Assembly (NCBI GenBank): GCA_963969365.1
Contig: OZ017748.1
Span: 2,601,001 to 2,665,000 of the forward strand
Origin: Asterochloris sp. CNOR1
Taxonomy: Eukaryota; Chlorophyta; Trebouxiophyceae; Trebouxiales; Trebouxiaceae
Direction: 5' to 3'
Length of the DNA stretch: 64,000 nt
This document shows, in pieces, positions 48,088 to 60,400 of the stretch. The notes beneath the pieces were generated by a model. That model was not told the origin of the DNA and did no database searches. It saw only the letters and a list, made by a program, of their open reading frames with translations. Each line of letters opens with the position of its first letter. Positions within the stretch are counted from its first letter, which is position 1. Made by a program: the position numbers and the translations under genes.

Positions 48088-48667
48088 ATGCAGGCCTCGT
48101 TTCATTCAAGCGGTCTGGTCAGCCTGCGCCCCAGCAGGAGGTCTGGTGCCCCTGCAGCTCGAAGCTCAAGCCTTGCTGTCTTTGCCAGAGGTGGCAGCCC
48201 TGCACCGAAGAGGCAGGGTGTTGTGCACCACGTGCAGGGCCTGTGGGAGGTGAAGCACCGTGCAGTGCAGGCCTTGAAGTATGTCATACAGATCACGCCC
48301 TCTGACATGACTCTAACTCCTGCTGCAGAGATATGATTTCCTCAGTTCTGGCCTAGGCGCCCTGGCCTGCACCGGCTACTGTGTGCACAGGGGCCAGGTG
48401 CCAGCCTGTGTTAGTTTTGTGCATTGCCTGCCAGTTGACCCTCATTGGCAATTGCACTCATACAACATACCCCAATCTTGCAGGATCCCATTCAGGCCTT
48501 GGCCATCACCTTGGCAGCGACCATTTCTGCTGTGGTGGGCTTCTGTGGAACATTAAATGTAGTCAGGTGCTGCCCTGCGTCTCTGCTGCTCACACCAGCA
48601 CCACTGTTACAGGTTTTCAATGAAATCTTTTGCCAGCCTAGTCTTGATGACGACTGGCAGTAGCTGA
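48088..48667 (+). CDS. Small plastid-targeted membrane protein, two helices
   Basis: Four exons join in phase: 48088-48278, 48331-48397, 48484-48566 and 48613-48667, giving 131 residues. Residues 1 to about 36 make a strong plastid transit peptide: MQASFHSSGLVSLRPSRRSG, then Ala/Ser/Arg without acids. The mature protein has one hydrophobic segment (YDFLSSGLGALACTGYCV), a short HRGQDP turn and a second (ALAITLAATISAVVGFCG), then a short tail. The HRGQDP turn between two helices suggests a hairpin in a thylakoid or envelope membrane. I do not recognise the family. The small size, transit peptide and consistent splice phases make it credible despite each exon being short. The final exon could be read in another frame if a different acceptor is used. 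Confidence 0.6.
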
Positions 48668-49283
48668 GGCACCTTGAATTTTTTCATCGCCAGATGCAGC
48701 AGCAAGCGTTCTGTGCACCATTCACTGCCCATTTGGTGGCAGCAACTGACACAAAGGCATGCCCTTGACACAACAAGAAACTTTTGAGTCCTTGATCTGG
48801 CCCCCTCACCCATCCCATTGCTTGTTCCCTCAGTCTCTTACAGAGCAGAGCGTTTCATGCTCTGCTTGAATTGTATGTACACACTGTGAAGATGCGCCTT
48901 GGAGCTGCAGCTGCAAGCCCACTTTTCCCAATGTGCTCCAGAGTGCCAGCACTGCACAGGTCATAAGCTGGGGATGGGTATCAATCAGAAGCTCAGATGC
49001 CCAAGACACAGCGACAGCAACACTGCAACCACCTGGCACCACTGCTGGCAGGGATCCCCAGGAGCTGCTGTGTAACAGAAACAGTTTTTCCACGATGCTG
49101 CACGTGTGTTCATGGGTCCACTGTGGCACGGGGACGCTTCTTTGTGCTGCCTAGGGTCTGTGATCATCACTGCACTGCATGTGGTGTGGACCATGATCCC
49201 AGCTATCCCTACATGTACAGCATGCGACTGCACTTGCACCACAGCAGGCATCTGTTCCCAGTACAGGCAAGCAGGTAGGGAGA
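48668..49283. other. Region without an assigned gene
   Basis: Open frames exist on both strands, but none joins in phase to a neighbour. TGTAA occurs on the minus strand at 48842-48838 and on the plus strand at 49071-49075. I treat it as 3' UTRs plus intergenic DNA. Confidence 0.3.
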
Positions 49284-50035
49284 TCACATGATGCTGCCAG
49301 CCCTGCGCTCCAAAATGGGAAGTTTGCAGATGTTCTTGAGGGCCCTCTTTAGGTAGTTCAGCCCCCTCCACGGCCGCTGCCCTGCTTTGCGTCGCGCTCA
49401 CATTGCACCACTGCGCACCAGCAGGTGCATCTGTCCAGTCGCTCGCCCACCAGCACCACCTACAGCCCACAGGCTGCAAAGATCAGGGGGCCCAAGGGGC
49501 GGTGCACTTGGGACGGCTTCTCCTCCTGCCTGTGCCTCATATCCTGCTTTGTGTCCTGCAGCACACTCAGGCAGGCTGAGCATGCAGGAGCTCTGGCACA
49601 TCAGCAGATGATGTGGGGGCAGGGTGCATGCTGCTCACTGCTTACATCGGCTGACAGACCTACCACATGGCGTGGAACCTGCCAGTGAAAGGCCCCTGCC
49701 CCGGGCAACAGCACGAAGGGAGGCGGCAGCACAGACCCTGAAGATGTTGATGGTGCCTGATGCCAGGGGGGCATGCTTGGCAATGTGGTGGGTGCAACCA
49801 TAACACTCATGCACGGGGTGGCCCCTGGCGCGATGGAGCGCTCCACCGACCACCTGGCCGCCTGCCTGAAGATGCACAACACAGGCAGCAGCAACAGTAG
49901 CAGCACAGCTGCAGGCAGATCCTGCTGCCGCTGCTGCACGCCAGCAGCCACTGCCTCTGCGTTGCTGCTGGTACTGCATGACAGCCGCAAAGTGCTGCCT
50001 CCATGCTGCTGCCCAGACAGCACCATGGTGGTCAT
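49284..50035 (-). CDS. Unidentified small gene, 3' exons only resolved
   Basis: Function unknown. The 3' end looks coding: a last exon with LNYLKRALKNICKLPILERR and ending SIM before TGA at 49284, joined to exon 49555-49464 (DTKQDMRHRQEEKPSQVHRP, then LGPLIFAACGL). Upstream the frame ending at 49664 is open to about 50035 and contains one strong hydrophobic segment (AAVLLLLLLPVLCIF) that could be a signal anchor. The exact acceptor of the last exon is uncertain (two options), and the 5' end is not resolved. A second long open frame overlaps the 5' part on the same strand. A short basic membrane-anchored protein is the simplest reading. Confidence 0.35.
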
Positions 50036-50595
50036 GAAGTCCTTGTGGTATAGGGCCAGTGTGGCGTGGTGTACACCTGCACATCATAAATGAGACTCTG
50101 CGGTGCAAGGTGAGCATTAGACATAGACATGTTCTGTCAGAAAGTATACTGCCAACGCAGTGTGGGTCCGAAAATCTACAATTCACAGGCATGAGCACAC
50201 ACTTCTCAGCAGCTGACTGCAAGGATCTGATGCTCAAACTGAACTGAAGCTAACTCATGATGTGCTGGAGGCCAGGCACACTGATATGAAGCAAAGGCCT
50301 AGTCAGACAGTCCTCAGCCTGTTCATTGAGGCTACGGATTCTAAATGAAATCATCACCCCTCAGGCGTCCGTCGTGGTGGTGTACATTGCACGGCTGATT
50401 GCAACTAGATTCTCCACGCAGTAACAACAGATTGGGGATCATCTAGATCTCAGCACCTGATTGCCCATCATCCTTCTGCCCCACTTGGGAAGTGCTTTAC
50501 TCTTCTCATTTTCTTAAAACAGGGAGGGGGTGGAAAGGAGTGTGTGATTCACTAACACAAAATCGTCCCAGAGTTTTGGCCCGCAAAAATGGGTG

Positions 50596-50600
50596 TTACA
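50596..50600 (-). terminator. TGTAA polyadenylation signal of the LHCII gene
   Basis: TTACA on the plus strand is TGTAA on the minus strand, 88 bp beyond the LHCII stop codon. Confidence 0.5.
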
Positions 50601-50687
50601 GGGACAAGGCTCAATGTTGCCTCAAGAATACCTCAAAAACAGCAGGACAGTGCAATGCCGTGGGCATTCAATGTACTGGGGATAGAC

Positions 50688-52935
50688 TTAGTTGGGGACG
50701 AACTTGGTTGCGAAGGAGGTGCTGAAGCCTGCAACACGACCATACGTGCGTGACAAAGCTGCTGAGCAGCGGAAGACAGGCAACAAAGCTGCTGATTGCC
50801 AATAAAGCTGCAGAGAAAAGCACCAGGCAGCTGTGCAGCTGCCCCAAGGAGCATGCAGCAGACGTGCAACACAGCACAAGCAAACGCACCGTTGACGTTC
50901 CCGGGGTCAGCGACGTGGTCCTGCAGGTTCTGCAGGGGGGACTTGCCAGTCACAATGGCCTGGACGAAGAAGCCGAGCATGGAGAACATAGCCAGACGGC
51001 CGTTCTTGATCTCCTTCACCTGCAGGCACAAAATACCTCAGTAAGAATGTGCTCTGCTCAAGTACACCAACCAGCGAGAGTGCCAGCCTAATAAGGGCGC
51101 CAGCCAGTGTACACAGCAGTCACCAACAAGGCGGGTGTAGCAGCAGCTTGGATAGTGTTACATACCACAAGGGCAAGGCTTACCTTCAGCTCAGCGAAGG
51201 TGTCTGGGTCATCAGCCAGGTTCAGGGGGTCGAAGGGGCCACCAGGGTGCAGCCTGTCCAGGCCTGCAACAGAGGGCAGCAGCGTATCGGCAGGGATGTT
51301 TTGCCAAGGTGCTGCGAACCATTGCCAACTTGGTGCAGGCAAGCATGTGACAGGCAGGCAGCACTGTCAACAGTGACCACAGAAGCTATTGGAAGGCAAG
51401 GGACGTGCCGTTGCATCATAGACTCACCCTCCACACCGGGTGCCTCGCCAGCTGCCCTGTAGGACTCAGCGCCACCCATCAGGATGACCTGGACGGCCAG
51501 GGTGCCGATAATGCTCTGGGCGTGCACCAGGGAGGAGTTGCCCAGGTAGTTCAGACCTGCAGGGCAGCACAGCGAGGACTATACAGAGGACTTTGTGCAC
51601 GTGGCAGGCAGTGCCTTGTCAGCACTCAGCAATGTAGGCCCAGCCTCATGGCAGCAGGCAGGCCTGCATGTGACGCAGCGGGGGCGTTTAGCACATGGCT
51701 TGCCCAAGCAAAGGCCAAGCTGGCAGCAGTCAAGACAGGAGCAGCTACCATGGGCAAAGTCAGCAGGCTGCTCACCATCGCGGTCAAAGATCTGTGCGCC
51801 AGCCTTGAACCACACGGCCTCCTGGAACTTGACACCAAACTGGTTCTGCAGGAACTCAGGGAACACGCAGCCCAGGGCGCCCAGCATGGCCCACCGAGCG
51901 TGGATGAGCTCGACCTCACGGTACCTGCAGGACACAGAAAGCTGTAATGAGCCACCTCCTGGGTGATGCAGACTGCTAAGGACACCTGGCACAGCAGCCC
52001 ACCTGCCAGCAAGGCTAGCAGCTTGCAAGGCTAGCAGCCGGAGGCAAGGCAATGAAGCCCACACGTCTGTCAGTACCCTAAGGCTTAAGGATGAGGGGTA
52101 GATCTTCATGACCTTTTGGTGGCTGCAACACATGAACAGCACCGCATGCAGCACAGGCACACCCTACCATGCTCTTCAAGCAATGCACAGACGGCCTGCC
52201 CCAGCCGCGGAAGCAGCGCCAGCCACTGAAGCGGCGCCAGACCTGAGCCTGCGCTCCCCAAGTGTTGAGGTAAACAGCGTATTGTCAGGGATGCCTTGCT
52301 CACCTGGCAAAGGTCTCAGGGTCAGCAGACAGACCGGCTGTGTCCCAGCCATAGTCACCGGGGAACTCCCCGCTCAGGTATGAGGGGGTGTTGTCATCGC
52401 TGGAGAAGGGGCCCAGCCACTTGGCGCGGTCTGCAGGGGGCCAACAGCATGCTCAGAAGTATCCAGATGGGTATGGAGATAGCTTTGAGGCAGGCATGTG
52501 CAGGCAGTGTGCCGAAGATCCAAGCATTATCCGAACGATGGCAGCTCGCTGCAGAGCCGATCGCAAGCTGCCGGCTGCTGTGCTTGGTCAAGGGTGGGCT
52601 GTGTTGCAGAGGGCTATTGTCGAGAGGCCCCGAGCTGCAGGTTTCGTCCTGAGCCGGCTGACTGTCAGGCACGCCAACTTTAAATGCCCAGAGCTCACCA
52701 GGGCCGTACCACTCGACAGCCTTGGTGATCTGCTTGTTGCCCTGCGGCAGAGAGACAGAAGGTGTGTGCACGACATGCAGCAGACACAGGCTGCCATTAC
52801 AGCAGAATCGCTGGGCAGGCAATGCCGCACTGAGGCGAGGCGGCCAGACAGGTGTGGCAGGCTCACCCGGCCCTGGGTGGGCACGGCACCCCTGAGGCTG
52901 GCGCCGGCGAACTTGGTCATCAGAGCGGAAGCCAT
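50688..52935 (-). CDS. LHCBM: Light-harvesting complex II chlorophyll a/b-binding protein
   Basis: Eight exons join in phase: 52935-52867, 52741-52699, 52430-52304, 51924-51776, 51556-51428, 51263-51184, 51019-50890 and 50728-50688, giving 255 residues. After a short transit peptide ([19 protein letters not shown]) comes the trimerisation motif WYGPDR, split by intron 2, then [20 protein letters not shown]. Helix 1 has [15 protein letters not shown] and helix 3 has [19 protein letters not shown], both with the conserved Glu and Arg/Asn chlorophyll ligands. The tail is ATKFVPN. It is a thylakoid antenna protein of photosystem II. WYGPDR points to the trimeric LHCII class rather than a minor antenna. 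Seven introns in an abundant antenna gene is a lot. Expression should be light-regulated, but the 5' region shows no element I can name. Confidence 0.96.
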
Positions 52936-53359
52936 TGCGACAAGTTGCTAAGGTGACGGATGGATGAGAGTGCAAAGGGGAGAAAGTGTAGAGCACGTTT
53001 TTGTGAAAGCTGATAAAGGGTGAACCCTAGATTTTGGGTGAAACCTTGTAGGTTGCCTGCCCAGGCCTGCATGGCAGCCATCTTATCCCAGCAAATCTTA
53101 CTGGGTACAATGCGTGCGGTGCAGAGCCGCCCAGGGGCAAGTCTGCAGCCTGCACATGATCACATCAGAGTGCCTGGCCATGCAGGGTGCTGATCCTTGC
53201 CTGCTGCATTCAGCCATGTCAGCAATGCTTTTGAATGAGCTGTTGTGGGGAGGGGGCTCAGCTGCGGCTGGCAGCCAGCAGATTTGACCACCACCACCTC
53301 GATGCAAGCTTTCACAGCGGCCTTTTAAGAGCTGGCAATGAGATCTGGAATGCTGCAGC
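52936..53359. promoter_or_regulatory. Upstream region of the LHCII gene
   Basis: This is 424 bp upstream of the antenna-protein start codon. No coding signal is seen and no recognised light-response element. It must include the LHCII promoter. Confidence 0.35.
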
Positions 53360-54348
53360 GTGGGGCGACATGAGCAGCAGGGTCTTCAGTGTTGCCACAC
53401 TCAGGTCGCAGTTGTGCAGGCCTTAGTTGTGGCTGGCAGCCAGAGGGGTATCACCACCACCACTGCAGGCCGTTTTGGCTGCAGTCTCACCTCGTGTGTG
53501 TGCGTGATCCAATGTTGGGGCTGCAGCCAGGGGCACCACTTGCAGCAGCCTGTGTATGTGGTCAGCCTGCTCTGCTTTGGTCTGGACATCATTGCCATCA
53601 CTGCAGGCTTTGTGCTGCTGCGACCCCTCATCCAAGTGCTTGAACACAACCCACCCACCCTGAGGAGCACAGTCCACGTAGTGCAGGCATGGCCGCTGCC
53701 AACAGCATGCAGCTGGCTAGCGGGCCATTTAGCAGCAGTACATCTAGCAGAACGTCTGGCCAACACCACCTTCGGCGCAGGCAGTGCGGCTTCCTGCCCC
53801 TCAATCAGTGGTTGCGCGAGGCCACTCGCTTTGAGAACGCACCCAGATGGCTGCAGCTGGACGAGATGGGTCAGGGGGCCCCTTGCTGCCTGCCACATGG
53901 CCAAAGCCTCCACGGAGGGGCTGCAAGCATTGCTCCTCGGGAGGCATCTGTCAGCCGCCTGTGCTGCTGTCCCACAAGCGCTATCCACTGCAGCTCTGCA
54001 TTCTCTTGAGCCAGCAGCAGCCTGCAAATGCCCGAGAGCCTGCTTGCAGATGGCCATCGAAGAGCCCCTCTGTAGCCCATCATCGGCCTGCCGCAGTGGA
54101 CTCTTCAAGTGGCAGCACACCCATTTGACAAGCAGTGCCTGTGCCTTTGATGCATCCGGCACTGTCAGATGCCAGGTGCAATGCACGTGACAGGAGAAGA
54201 CACACCTGGCTTGCAACATGATTGACAGCATAGCATGCGGACGAACAGAGCTGCAGGCTTCATGGCGGCCAGCCCTGGGCACTTCAGCCAGGGAGACCAT
54301 GCAGAGCAGGCCACCAATCAAACGTAACAACCTCATTCCTGGCACCAT
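53360..54348. other. Competing ORFs on both strands, gene unresolved
   Basis: Three readings compete. On the minus strand 54348-53401 is open for 315 residues, beginning with a signal-like MVPGMRLLRLIGGLLCMVSL, and would share a 121-bp upstream region with SEC10. On the plus strand 53360-54190 is open for 276 residues with one hydrophobic segment. Also on plus, a shorter exon from 53689 begins MAAANSMQLASGPFSSSTSS, looks like an organelle presequence, then reads LNQWLREATRFENAPRWLQL and meets a GTCAGG donor at about 53871. At least one reading is probably a chance product of GC-rich sequence. I cannot decide from sequence alone. Confidence 0.3.
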
Positions 54349-54469
54349 GCAAGCAAACAGGTTTCAGATTCCTGAAGGAGCGTCCTCTTTGCATTGCACT
54401 GCTCCAGCTTGATTGCACACTTGCGAGTGCTGTGCAAACTGAAAGTAGTTTCTGATCAGGAAGGTCGAC

Positions 54470-57400
54470 ATGAGCACACAGTCTAAGGCAGCCCAGGCCA
54501 GGCTGAATGCCACTCTTGGTGAGAAGCCGTCCGAGAGTGGGCCTGCTGCCCCTTCAAGCAAGGCAGAATCGTTGCCATCAAGCCAACCTGCTGCTGCGCC
54601 TGGCAAGGCAGGCCGGGCCACGCCCATCCCACGGAGCCCAGCAATGCAGGCCAAGACCCTGCGCACAGCCAAGCAGCTGGCGCCAGGCCAGGAGCAGTCA
54701 GCCCCAGCACAGCAGCCTGCCAAGGCTGGCCCTGTACAGCAACCCGCCAAGGCTGGCCCTGTTCAGCAGCCCACCAAACCTGGCCCTTCCCTTGCTGCTG
54801 CACCTGCAGCACCTGTGGTCCCCCTGCTCAGCCTCACGCTGGATACATTTAAGGGGGACTTCCGCATTGCAGCGCTAAGCAGTCGCATAGCAGAACCTGT
54901 CCTGGATGCCTACCATCAGAAGCTGGCAGCTGCAGCCAGCAAGGCGCCCGGGCACCGCCCTCCCAGCCTGGCTGCTGAGACGCTGCAGGTCACTGAGCAG
55001 CTGCTGGGTCAGTTCCAGAGGTAAGGCCTTGTCTGCTGTGGCCAGACTGCAGACACCTCTTTATAGCCAGCCACCTTGGCTGCTTTTTGCACAGCCTTTT
55101 AAGGAGGATCTTGGGCAGACTGCAGGCTGCAGGTCAGCAGCAGTGGCTCAAGTCTCCGTGTCACAAAGCAAACCAAGCCAGGCACTGTGGGTACAGGGCC
55201 AGCAAGGAGCTCAACAAGCTACAACAGCAGGTGGACCAGCATGTGCAGGCCCTGCAGGACGACCTGCTGCAGGAGGAGGAGCAATACAAGGTGGGGCTGC
55301 ACTGTGTTCAGCAGCAGTGGCCTTGAAATGTTTGAAGAATCTCATGGAGCAAATGGGCTGTCAATGAGGTCTGACTGCCTGCTGGAGCAGCCACCACCCG
55401 CTGCTTGCACAGCACAAGGACAGCCTGTGAGAGTCTCGCTCCAATCCAGGCCTCTATCAATGTCCACCACAAATTGGTGTCGCTGAGACAGGGCTTCTTT
55501 GCTGCTGCAGGCTGCCATCGCTCAGCTGGAGCAGGGCATTGAGCAGGTCGGGGACAGCTTCCAGACGCTGGATCAGCAGCTGGGGCACATCGGGCAGACT
55601 GCCACGCGCATTGGGGACAGGCTGCAGGTCAGCCCAGCTACTGCATGCCCTCAGCTCACAGCCTGCTCCTACCTTGCTCCCTGGCTGTGCTTGTGTGCTT
55701 CACAGTGCAATTTCCATGGATACACTCAGACAGGGTGCTGCCAAGCTTGGCCACTGCACTGATCAACAACACCTGGCTGTCCTGCAGAGCGCCGAGGGTT
55801 TCAGGACCCGGGCCCAGGAGGCCATGAAACTGCTGCAGGACATGCAGCAGTTTGCAGCCGCCGATACCTTTGACGACCTGTCAGATCTGTACTCGGACCC
55901 AGCACGCCTGGCAGAGGCTGCGGTGAGCAGCGCAGCCCTCAACAGCTGCCTGCCTCTTGTTCTGCCGAGGAAGAGGGCTAGGCTTCTTGGCGAGGTTCTC
56001 CTGCACCATCAGCTGGTGCTCAGGCGGACTGGCCAGTGGAAATGTCGAAGGTCTCCAGAAGCCCCTTTACACCACAACAGTGATGCGTTCAACCTGGCCC
56101 CTGGCTGTGCAGGCCATGACGGGGCAGATGATGACGCTGGCACTGGAGGTCACGAGCTCCAAGGAGCGTGTGGGGCTGGATGAGCAGCAGCTGAAAGCGT
56201 CCGGGGAGCTGGCGCCCAAGGTCAGCCTGGCACCCAGTCCTGTGGCCTCCATAGTGGTAGTGTCTGCTGAGGCTGCAATGTGGCGGTGAGCAGGCTGGCA
56301 TGCTGGCCCCCTTCCCAAAGGTGTACCTGCCTGCAAGCCTTGCCTGGCCTCTGGGCATGAGCTGTGTGCGTCAGCCAAGTGGGTCTAACAGCCATGTGTG
56401 CCTGGATGGCCCTTGTTGCGATACTCAATCCTCCTGAGCTCACACTCCAGTGTGCTGTGCTGCTGTTGGAGCCTTCTCCTCTCCAGCTTATGCTTGCGTT
56501 TTCATGCGCTTTTGCCATTCCTCATGATTTGATGGTGTGTAGTTCATGGCTGCCTGCCTGCCTGCAGGGGAACTTTGGCGTTTACAGCCGCTGGCACCCC
56601 AGTGCTTCAAAGCTGTTGCTTGTACATCTCGGCGCTGCCTGCCTGCAGGGGGCAGTGAGCGTGCATGCCTCTGAGTCTCTTCTGCTGTTGCTGACAGGTC
56701 TCAGCCTACCTGCAGGGCAGTATTGAGCGTGCTGTGCAGCAGCTGGAGGCTTACCGTAATCTGCTGGAGAAGCGAGTCATCTCGCAGTTTGACTCTGCGC
56801 TGCACCAGGGCGACCTGGGCATGATGGCCGAATGCGCAGGGGTCATGGCCGAGTTTGACAGCAGCAAGACAGTCCTGGTGCAGGTGGGGCAGCCAGGTTG
56901 CTGGGATGCATTCAAGGGAGGGATGCCCTGAGCGCTGTCGTTGTGTTCTCGTCACTACAATTCAAGTGTGCCTGCTCAGGCACACGGGATCCTGTTTGGA
57001 AGGCTGCAGCATGTGTCCGTCTGGCTAAGAATCAGGCTGAAAATTTGGTTGTGTGTGTTTGGGCCAGGCCTGGCCTGGTTGTGAAGCAAACTAGGAGTGT
57101 ATCATGCAACTTCGCATTGTCCTGACACTCCTGGTAGTTCTCCACGTCGCCCTCCCAGCCCTCCCAGCCACATGTCCTCCTCACCTGGGTGAGGCAAGGA
57201 GCATGGCAGACGCGCTGCAGCACCTCTTGAGGCCTGTGCGGCCAGCAGGCGTCGTGGTTGTGTGCTCAGGCAGCCTTTTGCTCTCAGGCTTGGTATGGCC
57301 CCAATAAATCCACCAAGCTTGCTGCTGCATCACCGACTCAGCCTGCTGCCCTTGCAAGCAGGTGCTGGCAATCTGACCTTACCTGCAGCTCCTTTGCCAA

Positions 57401-60400
57401 GCCCACATGCCTGCGACACTCTGCTGTGCCTGCACTTGCGGAACCAGCACTGGGGAGCTGAGCCAGTCATCGCCTTGCCCGCCACCCAGCCTGACGCAAC
57501 CTCACTCACTGCATCTGCTCTGCCTGCACCTGCCCTGCCAGCAGGCCCTGAGGCGCTCTGACTCTGCCTGTATGCATTAGCATTTCTTTCCACTCAGCCT
57601 GCTCCACCTGCACCTGCCCTGACTGCAGGCTCACTTCTCCCTCTCCCCCATTGTTTCCCTTGCAAGCGAGCCATCTCTCTGCTGAGCTGCCCCCCTGGCC
57701 TGCCCTGGCTGCAGCGCTACATCTCGACTCGCCCCATGTTCACAGATCCCAAGGCCCTGGCCCAGGGCACCATGGACGCCCACGTCACCGACGCCAGCAG
57801 CGCCATAACAGCCATGCGCTCCCTCAATGTGCTGTACAAGGCGCTATTGGTGTCTGTGCGAGACGAAGCTGTTATCATGGAGCAAGTCTTCCCTGCAGCA
57901 GATGCAGCTCTGGCGCGCTTGATCACCCGCGTGTTTGAGCAGCGCGTTCAGGTGGGCGCACACACCCTCTTAAGAGTCAGCGATGGGTTGATGGCTGGCG
58001 GAAGTGGCATCTCTGACCCATGCAAGCAATCGCGTGGCTCGCTGGTCATACGCTTGTTTGAGAAGCGTGGGCAGGTGGCCCCTTCGTGTGTCTCCATGCC
58101 AGTGTGTTTGTTTGGACGCTTTTGCGGCCTCTGCCTTTTCTTGCCAGTGACCACAGTTACAGGGGTGCTGCTGAGCCTGCTGTTTCTGCTGCCTGGCCCA
58201 ACACGTCCCCATGCTGCAGGCAACACCTCAAAACTGCCTGTTACCTGTCTCTTCTGTGCAGCAGCACTGAGAGGACTCCATGGCAGTCTGTGACTGGCCA
58301 CATGGCCCCATGCCCAACAGCGTCCGGATGCCTGGTGCAGGCATCCCTCCTGCGCCTGCTGGTGCCCCCACCCCCGGGCAGCACTGCCGAGACGCTGCAG
58401 AACTACCTCAAGCTGCTGGCAGAGGTGGTCAAGCGCACCACCTCCCTGGCAGAGGGCTTGCAGGAGATTGCTGGGTCTGCGCTCAACGTCATGGAGCTGG
58501 CAGAGACAGCCTTCCAGGACGCTCTGGCTGGGCACCTCCCCCTCGAGCTGCAGTGGCTGGAGCTGCTGTTCGCTGCGCGGCCGCAGACGGTGAGGGGTTG
58601 GGGCGGTATCTACTGCGCTGCATGCATGAGGGTGTGTACAGTGTCTCTAACGGCATTGGGCCCGTGGAGACAGGGTGCCCACAACAGCGGCTGGGCCTGC
58701 TGTTGCCGGCACTGTTGCAGACGGTGAGGGGACAGGGTGGTGTCTGCTGCGCTGCATGCCAAAGGTCTGTGCAGCACCCTGCGTCATCATGCTGGACAGG
58801 GTGCCCTGCTTTGCACCTCCTCCTGGAGCAGCAGTGGCTGCAGTTCCTGGGTGCTGCACAGTCGCAGATGGTGAGGTGGTGGGGCGGTGCCTGCTGAGCC
58901 ATGAGGTGTGCTTGGGCTGCCAGTATAGGACGCCTTGGTGGTGCTTGTTGCTACACAACTGCAGACAGCCCTCTGCTGGATGACGCGCCGCTTGAGATGG
59001 TTGTAAGGTCTCCTACAGCCTGCCTACAGAGGTTTAGTACCCCGCTTGCTTTGGAATGGTGTCTGGCGTCCTCTGTGGGCTGCAGCAACTGCACCCTGCT
59101 TTGACAGTGGCTGCCATTCCATGCTTAGCAAAGGGTATCCTGCTGCTGATAGATCTGGTACCGGGCAGCAGCCTGCCCTGCGCAGCAGCACCACCTGTCA
59201 AGCAAAAGACAGGGTCCTTCACCAGGCACTCTGCTGCCCTGCCCTGCAGATGCAGGCCCTGTCTCTCCAAGCTGCGCAGGACCTGTTCACCTGGAACGCT
59301 GAGGCTGTGGAACGCTGTGCCACAATGAGCCCCGAGGAGCAAGCAGCTGCCAACGTGCGGCAGCTGTTTCACTCCTCCACCACAGTTCGGGCCTCTGGAG
59401 GCTGCCTGCTGGAACAGGTGGGCTGTGGGCTTCTATGCCACTGCATCCACTTTGCTTGACCTGGTCAGAACCATTCCTGCAGACGCATGCATGGACCTTG
59501 TCGTTCGAGCAGGCGGCTGAACATGTGCCTCCTGCCGCACTTGCTTGACCTGGTCAGCTGGGAGTGTGCAGAGACATGCAGCAGGGAACGCCTTCGTGAG
59601 CTGGGGTGTGTCCTTGCAGCACAACGTGGCGTGGTCAGCAGGATGTGTGCAGGACACACATGTGCTGCACACCAGTTGTCAGCCGCCTGCACCCCCACTG
59701 GACAAAGTTCAGCCTGGCTGGACATGCCTGACTTTCAGCGCGGCAGCCATGAGGGCTACGCTCTGGCTTCAGCTGGCTGCCCGCGGCGGCAGCCACCTGT
59801 ACCCGCCGCACAGCAAGTAACCTAGCCTAGCCTGATTACCCTGACTTGGCAGCACAGCAGCCACGAGGCCCTGCTCGGGCGTCAGCCGCGTGCATTTGTG
59901 CATGCAGGTGGCGCAATATGTGGTCAGCGGCCTCACCCAAGCCCTGGACAACTGCAGCCAGGCCAGCGCAGCACCCTATGGGGTGGTTACTGTGGGCGCG
60001 ATCACACGAACCAATGTGAACAAAGCGGCCGTCATGGTGAGCCACCTGTCTTCCCGGCGCCCTCAGTGCGCTGCCAGCACCTCGCAGCAAGTCCCAGCTG
60101 CCTGGGCATTTTCCAGCAGTGCAGCAGCCCCTGCCAGGCTTCTGCTCCCCTGGTCTGTGGCTCTGTCGAAACGCCGACTTGGCAGCCCTCAGCCAGCCCC
60201 TGTGCCTTACAGCGGCCTCCCACAACAGGACTGTGCCCTCTCCAAGGCAGTGTGCGCCTGCAGCCCTCACACTGGAGGCGTATGTCTCCCTGCAGCCCAG
60301 AACAACAAGTGCCTACACAGAAAGTGCCCTGCAGGTGCTTTGCTGAGGGTTGCTTTGCTGAGGGTAGTACTTCCCTTAAGCCTGTGCCTGCCGCTCTTCT

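Noticed and set aside
48997-49278. Plus-strand ORF with CDHHC-like and His-rich pieces, as a possible DHHC palmitoyltransferase
   Set aside because: The cysteine-rich domain pattern is incomplete, there are no membrane segments and no splice partner.
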